In this document: one piece after another, positions 1 through 7,411 of the stretch
How positions within the stretch are numbered: position 1 is the stretch's first letter
Layout of the letters: each line of letters opens with the position of its first letter
NCBI GenBank assembly: GCA_045632605.1
Contig: JAZQXA010000127.1
Span: forward strand, 1-19,669
Source of the DNA: Flemingiibacterium sp045632605
GTDB taxonomy: Bacteria > Bacillota > Clostridia > Oscillospirales > CAG-272
Direction: 5' to 3'
DNA length: 19,669 bases
Translations under genes and position numbers: made by a program
Notes under the pieces: model-generated
Seen by the model: the letters and a program-made list of their open reading frames with translations, nothing else
What the model was told of the DNA's origin: nothing
The model's database searches: none

Positions 1-941
1 TCCAGGTAGTCATCCTCAAACTTCTGTGCCTTTTTGTCGCCGGTTACAGAATCGCCAACGTCGCCGAGATATGCATATGCGCTGATAGCACCGGTTTCAC
101 GGCAGAGCGAAATATATTCGGTAACATCGGGGCATTCGTCAGTTGCGTCAATGTAGATTTTTTCGACGAGATTACTCTTGAGTGCACCGAGAATGTCGTA
201 CTCGTAGAACTGCGGAGTTTTATCACCGTCTGCAATCTGTGCACGAACCTTTGCCGAGAGAGCAAGTCCCATATCGTTTTCGAGGAATGCTAAAACCTCT
301 GCCGGAGTGGGATAACGCTCGGTCAGCTTCTTTGTCAGCGCAAAGAGCACGTGACGCTCGGTAACGGAACCGCCTTCCCAGGAGTTGGAGAGGGGAAGTA
401 CGTCTTTCTTGAAGTCGATAGACACGCCGTAGGGAGCCATAACTTCATTTATCTTTCTGCACATTTTGAGGTTGCGCAGATTACGGCGGCGGCGGTATAC
501 TTCGAAAAATCCGTCAAAAAGGTCAATCATCTGATGTGGAATACCGTGTATTGCCGCATATGCAACTGAAATTTGGTCTGGGTTATTGATACGCTTGCCG
601 TTAAGAGCAGTGCCGCTCATGTTGATACGGCATTCTGCACCGACGGTTACGGGCATACCGATAATTGCACCTGCTTCAATAAATTCCTTTGCACCCGAAA
701 CGGAATCATGGTCCATAATTCCGGCTGTCCCGAGACCGTTCTGCCATGCAAGGTAGAGTGCCTTTGTCGGAGAATAGGGCGAGAACGAATATGTTGTGTG
801 AATGTGGTTATTTACGAACGTCGTTTTTTCGGGAGTGGGGAGCTCACCATTATCGGTGAGTGCCTTTATCTCACGGAGAGCCGCAAGGCGTTCTTCTTTT
901 GTGTCAGCGTTAAGCTGTTCAATGAGCTTTTCGATAGACAT
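1..941 (-). CDS. PHP-domain metal-dependent hydrolase (3' end cut by window edge)
   Basis: Reading the minus strand from ATG at 941 gives 313 codons without a stop to the left edge, so the C-terminus is missing. The start has an AAAGGA ribosome binding site about ten bases upstream. Residues 46-48 are His-Ile-His, residues 77-79 Asp-His-Asp and residue 103 Glu in GAEC; these match motifs I and II and a further metal ligand of the PHP (polymerase and histidinol phosphatase) fold. Family members hydrolyse phosphoesters using two or three metal ions. The N-terminal 40 residues are charged and helical. It is the third gene of the leftward operon, 24 bases after the SrlD-like dehydrogenase, so a sugar-phosphate or cyclic-phosphate substrate is plausible, but that is inferred from context. 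It is not a DNA polymerase III PHP module, because no polymerase sequence surrounds it. Confidence 0.85.
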   Translation of the reverse strand, partial: MSIEKLIEQLNADTKEERLAALREIKALTDNGELPTPEKTTFVNNHIHTTYSFSPYSPTKALYLAWQNGLGTAGIMDHDSVSGAKEFIEAGAIIGMPVTVGAECRINMSGTALNGKRINNPDQISVAYAAIHGIPHQMIDLFDGFFEVYRRRRNLRNLKMCRKINEVMAPYGVSIDFKKDVLPLSNSWEGGSVTERHVLFALTKKLTERYPTPAEVLAFLENDMGLALSAKVRAQIADGDKTPQFYEYDILGALKSNLVEKIYIDATDECPDVTEYISLCRETGAISAYAYLGDVGDSVTGDKKAQKFEDDYL

Positions 942-965
942 TATTTTTTGTCCTTTCGGTTTTTA

Positions 966-2054
966 TTACTTAAGCATTACCTGTCCGCCGGTTACGGGGA
1001 TAGCCTGTCCGGTTTCGTATTCCTGCTCGATTATGTAGAGGATTGCACGGGCAACGTCCTTAATTTCACAGCCTCTGTTGAGCGGAACCTTTGCTTCATA
1101 GAAGCGGCGGACATCATCAACAGTCTTTGCGCCGGGAACCTTACCTGCGTTAAGGTACTGTACAAAAAGTCCCTTTTCGGGGTCGCTCCAAAGCGGACCG
1201 TTTAAGAAGTTACCGGGGCAGATTGCATTTACCTTGATGCCGAAAGGTGCAAGCTCAAGTGCAAACGATTCGGTAAGACCGATTCCGCCGAACTTACTTC
1301 CCGCATAAGCGAAGTTCTTGTTAGAGCCTTCAAGACCGGATTTGGAGTTGATTTCAATAATGTCGGAGAGATAATCGGGGCAGACCTTGCGCTGGAGCTT
1401 CATTACGGAAGAAGCGTATTTTGCGCAGAGGAAATATGCGGTGTAGTTTACAGCCGCAACAAGCTCGAAGTTCGCCTTGGTCATTTCTTCGAGGCTGCCT
1501 GCACGAACGATACCTGCGTTGTTTACAAATACGTCGAGTCCGCCGAATTCTGCAACACAAGCCTCAACCATGGCTTCAACACTTGCTTCGTCGGATACGT
1601 TTGCGCCAACGGAAATTGCCGCATTTGTGCCATAAGCCGCACACAGCTCCTCAGCAGTAGCCTTTGCGCCATCTGCGTTCATGTCAGCAACAACAACGTG
1701 TGCGCCTTCACGAGCCATATGCTCTGCGATACCCTTACCGAAGCCCTGTGCGCTTCCGGTAACGATTGCTATTTTACCGTCAAGGCGGCGGTTTGCCGGC
1801 TCTGTTACGTTGATTCTGAAAATACCAAGACCGTCAACAAATGCGGCTGTCGGATTTGCGCCGTTTGCTTTTACATAAGCGTCAAATGCTGCTTTGATGC
1901 CGTCGATGCTTTCATCGGTGATAGCAAGCGCACCTGCTGTGCACTTTTCGCAGTATTCGGCAGAAAATTTTACAGTGCAGCACTTGTCCCCTTTGCTGAG
2001 CATACGGAGCACTGGAGCAATGGCGCTGACACGAGCCTGAATTTCGTTTGACAT
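966..2054 (-). CDS. Sorbitol-6-phosphate 2-dehydrogenase-like SDR with N-terminal extension
   Basis: This 362-residue protein has a short-chain dehydrogenase domain from about residue 91 to the end. Visible motifs are TGSAQGFG (99-106, the TGxxxGxG nucleotide loop), Asp124 after strand 2 (favours NAD over NADP), NNAG (178-181), catalytic Ser237 and the Tyr250-x3-Lys254 pair. The stretches INSKSG, KVPLNRGCE and TGQ..PVTGGQVML closely resemble E. coli SrlD, which oxidises D-glucitol-6-phosphate to fructose-6-phosphate in the cytoplasm. SrlD itself is about 259 residues; here some 90 extra N-terminal residues precede the Rossmann fold, with four cysteines at 25, 26, 35 and 38. I do not recognise that extension. 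The ATG at 2054 has a good AAGGAG site. The gene lies second in the operon, after the SorE-like gene and an intercistronic hairpin. The SDR class is very sure; the exact substrate is probable only. Confidence 0.88.
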   Translation of the reverse strand: MSNEIQARVSAIAPVLRMLSKGDKCCTVKFSAEYCEKCTAGALAITDESIDGIKAAFDAYVKANGANPTAAFVDGLGIFRINVTEPANRRLDGKIAIVTGSAQGFGKGIAEHMAREGAHVVVADMNADGAKATAEELCAAYGTNAAISVGANVSDEASVEAMVEACVAEFGGLDVFVNNAGIVRAGSLEEMTKANFELVAAVNYTAYFLCAKYASSVMKLQRKVCPDYLSDIIEINSKSGLEGSNKNFAYAGSKFGGIGLTESFALELAPFGIKVNAICPGNFLNGPLWSDPEKGLFVQYLNAGKVPGAKTVDDVRRFYEAKVPLNRGCEIKDVARAILYIIEQEYETGQAIPVTGGQVMLK

Positions 2055-2089
2055 AGTGATTCTCCTTATGAATTAAGATTATTATGAAT

Positions 2090-2117
2090 CAAAGCGGAAC
2101 GTGTAGGTTCCGCTTTG
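2090..2117 (-). other. Intercistronic hairpin between the two dehydrogenase genes
   Basis: A perfect 11-base inverted repeat (CAAAGCGGAAC with GTTCCGCTTTG) surrounds a 6-base loop in the 75-base gap between the SorE-like stop and the SDR start. On the minus-strand transcript no run of U follows (ATTCATAAT comes next), so it is a poor intrinsic terminator. It may instead be an mRNA stability or processing element that changes expression of the second gene relative to the first. Confidence 0.7.
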
Positions 2118-2129
2118 ACATCTTTAAAT

Positions 2130-3389
2130 TTAGATAGCCTTTGCGTTTGCGAGGAGATATTTTTCTGCCTCTGCACACCAGAGTCCGTTGTTAGCCGCAC
2201 AGATGCGTGCAAGCTCTGCAAATAGAGGATCTGTCTTTCCGAGCTCTGCGAAGTCTGCGATTGCAGTCATGGGCAGAGAAATGTTTGTGTAGCAAAGCTT
2301 CTTGCCGCCGGGGATCTTGTCAAGGTCAATTGTTGCCTGAGGAACAGCGTCAAGACCGCAGATATGTGTAATCATAGCTGCAGGATTGATGAGGCCTTCT
2401 TCCATCATTGAGATTGCCTCGCGCATATCATCTGTGTTACCGCCGCTGGTGCCGACGATATGAGTCGATGCGTAGTGTACGTTATAGAAGTTGAACATAG
2501 CGGAGAAGTCGGTCTTTGTCGGGCCGGCGAAGAAGTTAAGGCATCCGTCCTTACCGAGAATAGCGTCACCCTGCTCAACAACCGGCTTTACAGGAGCGAA
2601 TACGAATACATCGTCGTATCCGTTCGGGGAGAGACTCTTTAAGTATGCGGTGGAATCTTCATACTTTGCGGTGTTTACATACATGAGCTTAACGCCGTTC
2701 TTTGCCGCCTTTTCAACGGTAACCATCTCTGCCGCACGTGCAAGACGTGCTTCGTCGATGTCGGTTACAACGAGCATGGACGGACGGCGGTCACAGCTGA
2801 TGAGGTAGTCAACAGCACCAAGACCCATAGGACCTGCACCTGCGAGAACGCAAGCGTTTCCGCCTTCCTTGATGCCCATATCGTGAACATATGAGCCACC
2901 CTTGGTATGATAGTTTGCGTGTGCGCCGCCGATAACACAGCTCATAGGCTCGGAAAGAGAACCGTAGAAGTAAGCATCGCCGTTATACTTTAAGAGGCAG
3001 TCCATTTCGAGAGTGTCTGCCGGAATGATTACATATGTAGCACCGCCGCCGCAGTATTTGTAGCTGTAGCCGGGAGCCATAAGGCTGCCGTTCTTGTTGT
3101 GTGCCGGCTGGATAGTGAACTTTTCGCCGGGTTTAAACTTATCCTGCCATTTTTTACCAACCTTTACGATATCACCGCAGAACTCGTGGCCGATGATAGT
3201 GGGGTTTACAGCGCAGTCGTCGGGAACACGCTTATGTCCGCCGCCCTGCATTGCAGCTTTGTGGGAAGACATACAAAGGCTGTCGGATATGACATGAGCC
3301 AGGACTTCATCGTCCGCAATCTCGGGAAGCTCAAATTCCTCAAGGCGGAGGTCATTGACTCCGTAAATTCTAATTGCTTTAGTTTTCAT
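2130..3389 (-). CDS. SorE-like zinc-binding medium-chain dehydrogenase (L-sorbose-1-phosphate reductase type)
   Basis: This 419-residue cytoplasmic enzyme belongs to the zinc-dependent medium-chain dehydrogenases. Cys39 (in SDSLCMSS), His68-Glu69 (IIGHEF) and Glu147-Pro148 are candidate catalytic-zinc ligands. The usual four-cysteine structural-zinc lobe around residues 90-115 is absent. The nucleotide fold carries GAGPMG (184-189) with Asp210 at the end of the next strand, which favours NAD. The N-terminal segment with KRVPDD and NPTIIGHEFCGDI strongly recalls Klebsiella SorE, which reduces L-sorbose-1-phosphate to D-glucitol-6-phosphate. The next gene resembles SrlD/SorD, the enzyme for the following step, so the pair forms a coherent route to fructose-6-phosphate. 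It is first in the leftward operon, with a GAAAGGAAA ribosome binding site and a consensus promoter. Another hexitol or ketose phosphate remains possible; no transporter or kinase lies within the window. Confidence 0.85.
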   Translation of the reverse strand: MKTKAIRIYGVNDLRLEEFELPEIADDEVLAHVISDSLCMSSHKAAMQGGGHKRVPDDCAVNPTIIGHEFCGDIVKVGKKWQDKFKPGEKFTIQPAHNKNGSLMAPGYSYKYCGGGATYVIIPADTLEMDCLLKYNGDAYFYGSLSEPMSCVIGGAHANYHTKGGSYVHDMGIKEGGNACVLAGAGPMGLGAVDYLISCDRRPSMLVVTDIDEARLARAAEMVTVEKAAKNGVKLMYVNTAKYEDSTAYLKSLSPNGYDDVFVFAPVKPVVEQGDAILGKDGCLNFFAGPTKTDFSAMFNFYNVHYASTHIVGTSGGNTDDMREAISMMEEGLINPAAMITHICGLDAVPQATIDLDKIPGGKKLCYTNISLPMTAIADFAELGKTDPLFAELARICAANNGLWCAEAEKYLLANAKAI

Positions 3390-3433
3390 GATTGATTTCC
3401 TTTCATGTATATAGATTTTAATTTACATAATAT

Positions 3434-3462
3434 ATTTTACCAACTTACACTGGAAAAGTCAA
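3434..3462 (-). promoter_or_regulatory. Sigma-A promoter of the sor-like operon
   Basis: Read on the minus strand, TTGACT (3462-3457) and TAAAAT (3439-3434) are separated by exactly 17 bases. The start codon of the SorE-like gene lies 44 bases beyond the -10 box, leaving a leader of roughly 37 bases. This is a near-consensus housekeeping promoter. Confidence 0.8.
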
Positions 3463-3471
3463 TGACTTTTC
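3453..3471. promoter_or_regulatory. 19-base perfect palindrome over the -35 box (probable operator)
   Basis: GAAAAGTCA-A-TGACTTTTC is a perfect 9+1+9 palindrome that covers the whole -35 hexamer of the leftward sugar-phosphate operon. A dimeric repressor bound here would block RNA polymerase. No regulator gene lies beside it in this window, so the binding protein is unknown. It is about 56 bases upstream of the ligA -10 box and is therefore less likely to act on ligA. Confidence 0.6.
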
Positions 3472-3523
3472 TTAAGATTTGCGGAAAAATTTTAAAAAAA
3501 CTCTTTTATTTATCGGAATTTTG

Positions 3524-3532
3524 TGGTATAAT
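3524..3532 (+). promoter_or_regulatory. Extended -10 promoter of ligA-cdd-obg
   Basis: TGGTATAAT provides a consensus -10 (3527-3532) with an upstream TGn extension. The -35 position, about TTTTAT at 3504-3509, is poor, as is common for extended -10 promoters. The ligA start is 44 bases downstream and has a GGAGGAAA ribosome binding site. Confidence 0.7.
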
Positions 3533-3576
3533 GTATTTAATCACATTTTTGACTGTTAATACGGAGGAAATCTAAC

Positions 3577-5586
3577 ATGAATTCACACGATGCGGCACTC
3601 CGGATGACGGAGCTTGCTCGTCTGCTCGAGCATCATTCACGCCTTTACTATGTTCTCGATGCTCCCGAAATCTCCGATTACGATTATGATATGCTTTTTC
3701 GCGAGCTTGTAACGCTCGAAGAACAGTATCCAAAGCTTGCTGACCCGAATTCACCCACCAAGCGTGTCGGAGGAAAAGCACTTGAAGGCTTTAACAAGGT
3801 TGTGCACAATGTTCCGCTCGGAAGTCTTTCCGATGTTTTCGATTATGATGAAGTATGTGCATTTGTTTCGAGAATCAAAAATATTGCCCCTGACTGTGAA
3901 TTTACGGTTGAATGCAAAATCGACGGACTTTCCGTGTCGCTCGTTTACGAAAACGGAAAATTTATACGCGGCGCAACACGAGGCGACGGAAAGGTTGGCG
4001 AGGATGTAACCGAAAATCTCCGCACGATACGTACGATTCCGCTTACAATCGACACCGATGAGCCGTATGTTGAGGTTCGCGGAGAAGTTTATATGTCACG
4101 TGCAAAATTTGAAAAGCTCAATGAACGCCGTGAAGCCGAGGGGGAAGCACTGTTTGCAAATCCGCGAAATGCTGCTGCAGGTACGCTTCGACAGCTCGAC
4201 TCTAAAATAACGGCGTCACGTGGACTCGATATATTCGTTTTTAACTACCAGACGGGAACAAAGACATTTGTTAGTCATTCCGAGAGCCTTGATTGGTTAA
4301 AAAAAGTCGGATTCACCGTTCTTCCCGAATACAGCGTTGTAAAAACAGCTGATGAGGTGATTGACGTAATCGAAAAAATCGGTGCGGCGCGAGAGGGTCT
4401 TCCTTTCGGAATCGACGGTGCTGTAATTAAAGTTAATTCGCTTTCGCTTCGCAGTGAGATTGGTGAAACAACATCAACTCCGAAATGGGCGGTCGCATAC
4501 AAATATCCGCCGGAAGAAAAGCCGACGAAGCTCCATGATATTGTCATTCAGGTGGGACGTACGGGCGTGCTTACGCCGAATGCGGTGCTTGAGCCGGTAC
4601 AGCTTGCAGGAACCACAGTTTCGCGTGCAACTCTGCATAATCTCGACTTCATAAGAGAGCGTGACATTATGATTGGCGACACTGTTATCGTCAGAAAAGC
4701 AGGGGATATAATTCCTGAAGTGGTTTCGGTTGTAAAGGAAAAGCGTGACGGTTCTGAAAGGCATTTCGATATGCCGGAGTTCTGTCCTTCATGCGGCGAG
4801 GCAGTAATTGCCGATGCAGACGATGAAACCCAGTCTGGTACTGCGGCATACCGCTGTACAAATTCTGCTTGTCCGGCACAGCTTCTTCGCAATCTTGAAC
4901 ATTTTGCTTCTAAAGATGCGATGGACATTGACGGGCTTGGAAAATCGCTGCTTGCGCTGCTTCATGCAGAAGGGCTTGTTAAAAATGTTGCGGATATTTA
5001 TTCACTCACAGAGGAGCAATTAATCCCGCTTGAACGAATGGGAAAAAAGAGCGCGGAGAATCTTGTTTCTGCCATAGAAAAATCAAAATCTGCCGGACTT
5101 GCAAGACTTATATATGCGCTCGGAATACGTCAGGTCGGCGTTAAGGCGGCGCAGGTGCTTGCCGCAAAATTCGGTGACATAGAAGCGCTGTTTGGGGCTG
5201 ACGAGGAATCTCTTTGCGATATCGAGGATGTCGGAGCTGTTACTGCAAGATATGTTATCGACTTTTTTGCTCATGCAAAGACACGTGAGCTAATTGACGA
5301 ACTCAAATCGTGCGGAGTTGTGACAGTTTTTGAGTCGCAGAAGCAGAGCGACAAGTTTGCCGGAATGACGTTTGTTCTGACGGGTACGCTTCCGACGATG
5401 AAGCGTGACGAGGCTTCGGCACTCATCGAAGCACACGGCGGAAAGGTTTCGTCGTCGGTGTCGAAAAAAACGACATATGTTGTTGCCGGAAGCGATGCCG
5501 GTTCGAAGCTGACAAAGGCAGAATCGCTTGGAGTTACCGTAATTGATGAGGATGCGCTTGTCGCTATGGTGAACGATGGACAATAA
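3577..5586 (+). CDS. ligA: NAD-dependent DNA ligase
   Basis: At 669 residues this is a full-length bacterial LigA, which seals nicks during replication and repair using NAD as the adenylate donor. The N-terminal Ia domain includes the YYVLDAPEISDYDYD segment. The adenylation domain carries KIDG at 114-117 with the AMP-accepting lysine at 114. The OB fold follows, then a Cys4 zinc finger (Cys403, 406, 427, 432), helix-hairpin-helix repeats, and a C-terminal BRCT domain from about 593. No domain is missing. The ATG at 3577 has a strong GGAGGAAA site seven bases upstream. It is the first gene of a three-gene operon: its last 11 bases overlap the start of cdd, so the two are probably translationally coupled. 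Constitutive expression is likely. Confidence 0.98.
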   Translation: MNSHDAALRMTELARLLEHHSRLYYVLDAPEISDYDYDMLFRELVTLEEQYPKLADPNSPTKRVGGKALEGFNKVVHNVPLGSLSDVFDYDEVCAFVSRIKNIAPDCEFTVECKIDGLSVSLVYENGKFIRGATRGDGKVGEDVTENLRTIRTIPLTIDTDEPYVEVRGEVYMSRAKFEKLNERREAEGEALFANPRNAAAGTLRQLDSKITASRGLDIFVFNYQTGTKTFVSHSESLDWLKKVGFTVLPEYSVVKTADEVIDVIEKIGAAREGLPFGIDGAVIKVNSLSLRSEIGETTSTPKWAVAYKYPPEEKPTKLHDIVIQVGRTGVLTPNAVLEPVQLAGTTVSRATLHNLDFIRERDIMIGDTVIVRKAGDIIPEVVSVVKEKRDGSERHFDMPEFCPSCGEAVIADADDETQSGTAAYRCTNSACPAQLLRNLEHFASKDAMDIDGLGKSLLALLHAEGLVKNVADIYSLTEEQLIPLERMGKKSAENLVSAIEKSKSAGLARLIYALGIRQVGVKAAQVLAAKFGDIEALFGADEESLCDIEDVGAVTARYVIDFFAHAKTRELIDELKSCGVVTVFESQKQSDKFAGMTFVLTGTLPTMKRDEASALIEAHGGKVSSSVSKKTTYVVAGSDAGSKLTKAESLGVTVIDEDALVAMVNDGQ

Positions 5587-5959
5587 ACTAAAAAATGAGC
5601 TTATAGAAGCGGCTTTGCGTGTTCGCGAAAACGCTTATGCACCGTATTCGAATTATAAAGTCGGTGCGGCACTGCTTGCAAAAAGCGGAAAAATTTACAC
5701 GGGATGTAATTTTGAAAATGCCTCGTTCGGAGCAGGAACCTGCGCTGAAAGAGTTGCACTCGGCGCGGCGATTGCGGCAGGGGAACGTGAATTTATCGCT
5801 GTTGCCTGTGCCGGAGGGGACGATGAGATAACGCCTTGCGGAATCTGCCGTCAGGCTTTGTCCGAGTTTGGAAATATTGAAGTTTTTTGCGTGTCCGGGG
5901 GAGGTAATGTGCGTGAATTTACGCTTACAGCGCTTCTGCCGCACGGATTTAAGCTTTAA
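5576..5959 (+). CDS. cdd: Cytidine deaminase
   Basis: This 127-residue protein matches the short, homotetrameric, zinc-containing cytidine deaminases that convert cytidine and deoxycytidine to uridine and deoxyuridine for pyrimidine salvage in the cytoplasm. The zinc and catalytic residues are present: Cys56-Ala57-Glu58 (GTCAERVAL) and Pro87-Cys88-Gly89-Ile90-Cys91-Arg-Gln. The N-terminal YAPYSNYKVGAAL motif is the usual substrate-binding segment. Its ATG lies inside the end of ligA (11-base overlap) and has only a weak GGTGA-like site, so it probably relies on ribosomes finishing ligA. In many Firmicutes cdd sits next to the GTPase gene era; here it sits before another ribosome-assembly GTPase gene, obg. 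Confidence 0.97.
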   Translation: MDNKLKNELIEAALRVRENAYAPYSNYKVGAALLAKSGKIYTGCNFENASFGAGTCAERVALGAAIAAGEREFIAVACAGGDDEITPCGICRQALSEFGNIEVFCVSGGGNVREFTLTALLPHGFKL

Positions 5960-5976
5960 CTTATGGAGGTTTACCA

Positions 5977-7257
5977 ATGTTTATAGATAATGTTACGATA
6001 CACGTAAAGGCAGGCGACGGCGGAAACGGATGCGTTGCCTTTCACAGAGAAAAATATGTTGCCGAGGGAGGACCGTCCGGCGGTGACGGCGGTACAGGTG
6101 GAAACATTGTTTTCAAGATTGACGAGGGAACAAATACGCTCCTTGCGTTCAGATATAAGCGCAAATTCGTTGCCGAAAACGGCGGTGACGGCGGTACGGA
6201 AAAGTTCCACGGAAAAAACGGCGAGGACACTGTTATCCTCGTTCCGCCGGGAACAATTATCCGCGATGCCGAAAGCGGACGTATTATAAAGGATATGTCG
6301 GACTGTGAGCCGTATACGCTTCTTAAAGGCGGACGCGGAGGTTGGGGTAACCGTCATTTTGCGACACCGACACGTCAGATTCCGCGCTTTGCAAAGCCGG
6401 GACTTAAAGGCGAAGAAACCGATGTTACGCTTGAACTTAAAATGCTTGCGGACGTGGGTCTTGTCGGATTTCCGAATGTCGGAAAATCGTCGCTTCTTTC
6501 GGTCGTAAGCTCGGCAAAACCAAAGGTTGCAAATTATCATTTTACGACACTTCAGCCACAGCTCGGGGTTGTGAAAACCGGAGAGGGAAAAGGCTTTGTA
6601 CTTGCTGACATTCCCGGACTTATTGAGGGAGCTGCAGACGGTGCCGGACTCGGACATGATTTTCTCCGTCACGTTGACCGTTGCCGTTTGCTTATTCATG
6701 TTGTTGACATAAGCGGAAACGAGGGACGTGACCCGATTGACGACATCAAAAAGATAAATTCCGAGCTTGAGCGTTATTCGCCGGAGCTTGCTTCAAGACC
6801 GCAGATGTTTGCGGCAAATAAAATTGATGCAACTGTACCGGAGCTGCTTGACCTTTCCGATTTTGAAGCATACATCAAGGAAGAACTCGGATGCGAGCTT
6901 TTCTATATTTCCGCCGCGACAAGACAGGGCGTGGACGAGCTTATGTGGCGCACAGCCGAGATGCTCGCTGACCTGCCGCCGCTTACGATTTATGAATCCG
7001 AAGCGGCTCCTATCCCCGAAGTGATTGACGAGGGTGAGCGCGAAATTATAGTAAACAACGTGAACGGCGTTTACTATGTCGAGGGTGAATGGCTTATGCA
7101 GCTCATTGATTCGGTAAATTTCGGCGACAGAGAGTCGGTTGCATTCTTCCAGCGTATTCTCAAGTCAAGCGGAGTTATTGATGCTCTGACTGCGAAGGGA
7201 TGCGAGGACGGCGACACCGTTAATATTTACGATATTGAATTTGATTTTATAAGCTGA
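5977..7257 (+). CDS. obg: GTPase Obg (ribosome assembly and stress)
   Basis: This 426-residue protein has all three Obg regions. The glycine-rich N-terminal domain (residues 1-158) has repeated GGDGG patterns. The GTPase domain carries G1 GFPNVGKS (164-171), the switch I threonines (YHFTT), G3 DIPGL (from 211), G4 NKID (281-284) and G5 ISAAT. A C-terminal OCT domain begins around 345 and ends in the typical VNIYDIEFDF. Obg binds the 50S subunit late in assembly and links growth to (p)ppGpp. The ATG follows a TGGAGG site, 17 bases after the cdd stop. Its usual partners rplU and rpmA are not adjacent, so obg is here expressed with ligA and cdd. Confidence 0.98.
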   Translation: MFIDNVTIHVKAGDGGNGCVAFHREKYVAEGGPSGGDGGTGGNIVFKIDEGTNTLLAFRYKRKFVAENGGDGGTEKFHGKNGEDTVILVPPGTIIRDAESGRIIKDMSDCEPYTLLKGGRGGWGNRHFATPTRQIPRFAKPGLKGEETDVTLELKMLADVGLVGFPNVGKSSLLSVVSSAKPKVANYHFTTLQPQLGVVKTGEGKGFVLADIPGLIEGAADGAGLGHDFLRHVDRCRLLIHVVDISGNEGRDPIDDIKKINSELERYSPELASRPQMFAANKIDATVPELLDLSDFEAYIKEELGCELFYISAATRQGVDELMWRTAEMLADLPPLTIYESEAAPIPEVIDEGEREIIVNNVNGVYYVEGEWLMQLIDSVNFGDRESVAFFQRILKSSGVIDALTAKGCEDGDTVNIYDIEFDFIS

Positions 7258-7268
7258 TATCACGGAAA

Positions 7269-7308
7269 CACCGATTTTGGATTTTGCTGTCCGAAATCGG
7301 TGCTTTTT
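7269..7308 (+). terminator. Rho-independent terminator after obg
   Basis: CACCGATTT (7269-7277) pairs with AAATCGGTG (7294-7302). The stem extends inwards by about four more pairs (TGGA with TCCG, including one G-U) around an 8-base loop, and CTTTTT follows. It closes the ligA-cdd-obg operon 11 bases past the stop codon. Confidence 0.9.
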
Positions 7309-7328
7309 ATCTGATTCGTTCGTGATGC

Positions 7329-7357
7329 TTGACAAAAATGTATGGGTGTGATATAAT
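7329..7357 (+). promoter_or_regulatory. Consensus sigma-A promoter of the glycosidase gene
   Basis: TTGACA (7329-7334) and TATAAT (7352-7357) are both exact consensus with a 17-base spacer, and TGA precedes the -10 box (extended -10). Such a strong promoter usually needs repression, which fits the palindrome just downstream. Confidence 0.9.
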
Positions 7358-7371
7358 GAAAGCGCATGCAA

Positions 7372-7385
7372 CTTATACGTTTAAG
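7372..7385. promoter_or_regulatory. LacI-type imperfect palindrome in the glycosidase leader
   Basis: CTTATACGTTTAAG forms six of seven symmetric pairs around a central CG, the typical shape of LacI/GalR-family operators. It sits about 8-21 bases after the expected transcription start, a place where a bound repressor blocks elongation or promoter clearance. No LacI-family gene lies within the window, so the regulator is inferred. Confidence 0.45.
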
Positions 7386-7411
7386 CGAGTATTGCTGAAA
7401 GGGGATTTTTT

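Noticed and set aside
573..1205. Plus-strand open frame of 210 codons across the PHP gene start and SDR end
   Set aside because: It is antisense to two clearly recognised genes, has cysteine-rich random-looking composition, and crosses their junction.
5977..6250. Repeated GGCGGTGACGGCGG-like stretches at the start of obg
   Set aside because: They encode the normal glycine-rich domain of Obg and are not an independent DNA repeat.
5971..6699. Minus-strand open frame of 242 codons opposite obg
   Set aside because: It mirrors the obg coding sequence, shows no domain and no convincing ribosome binding site.
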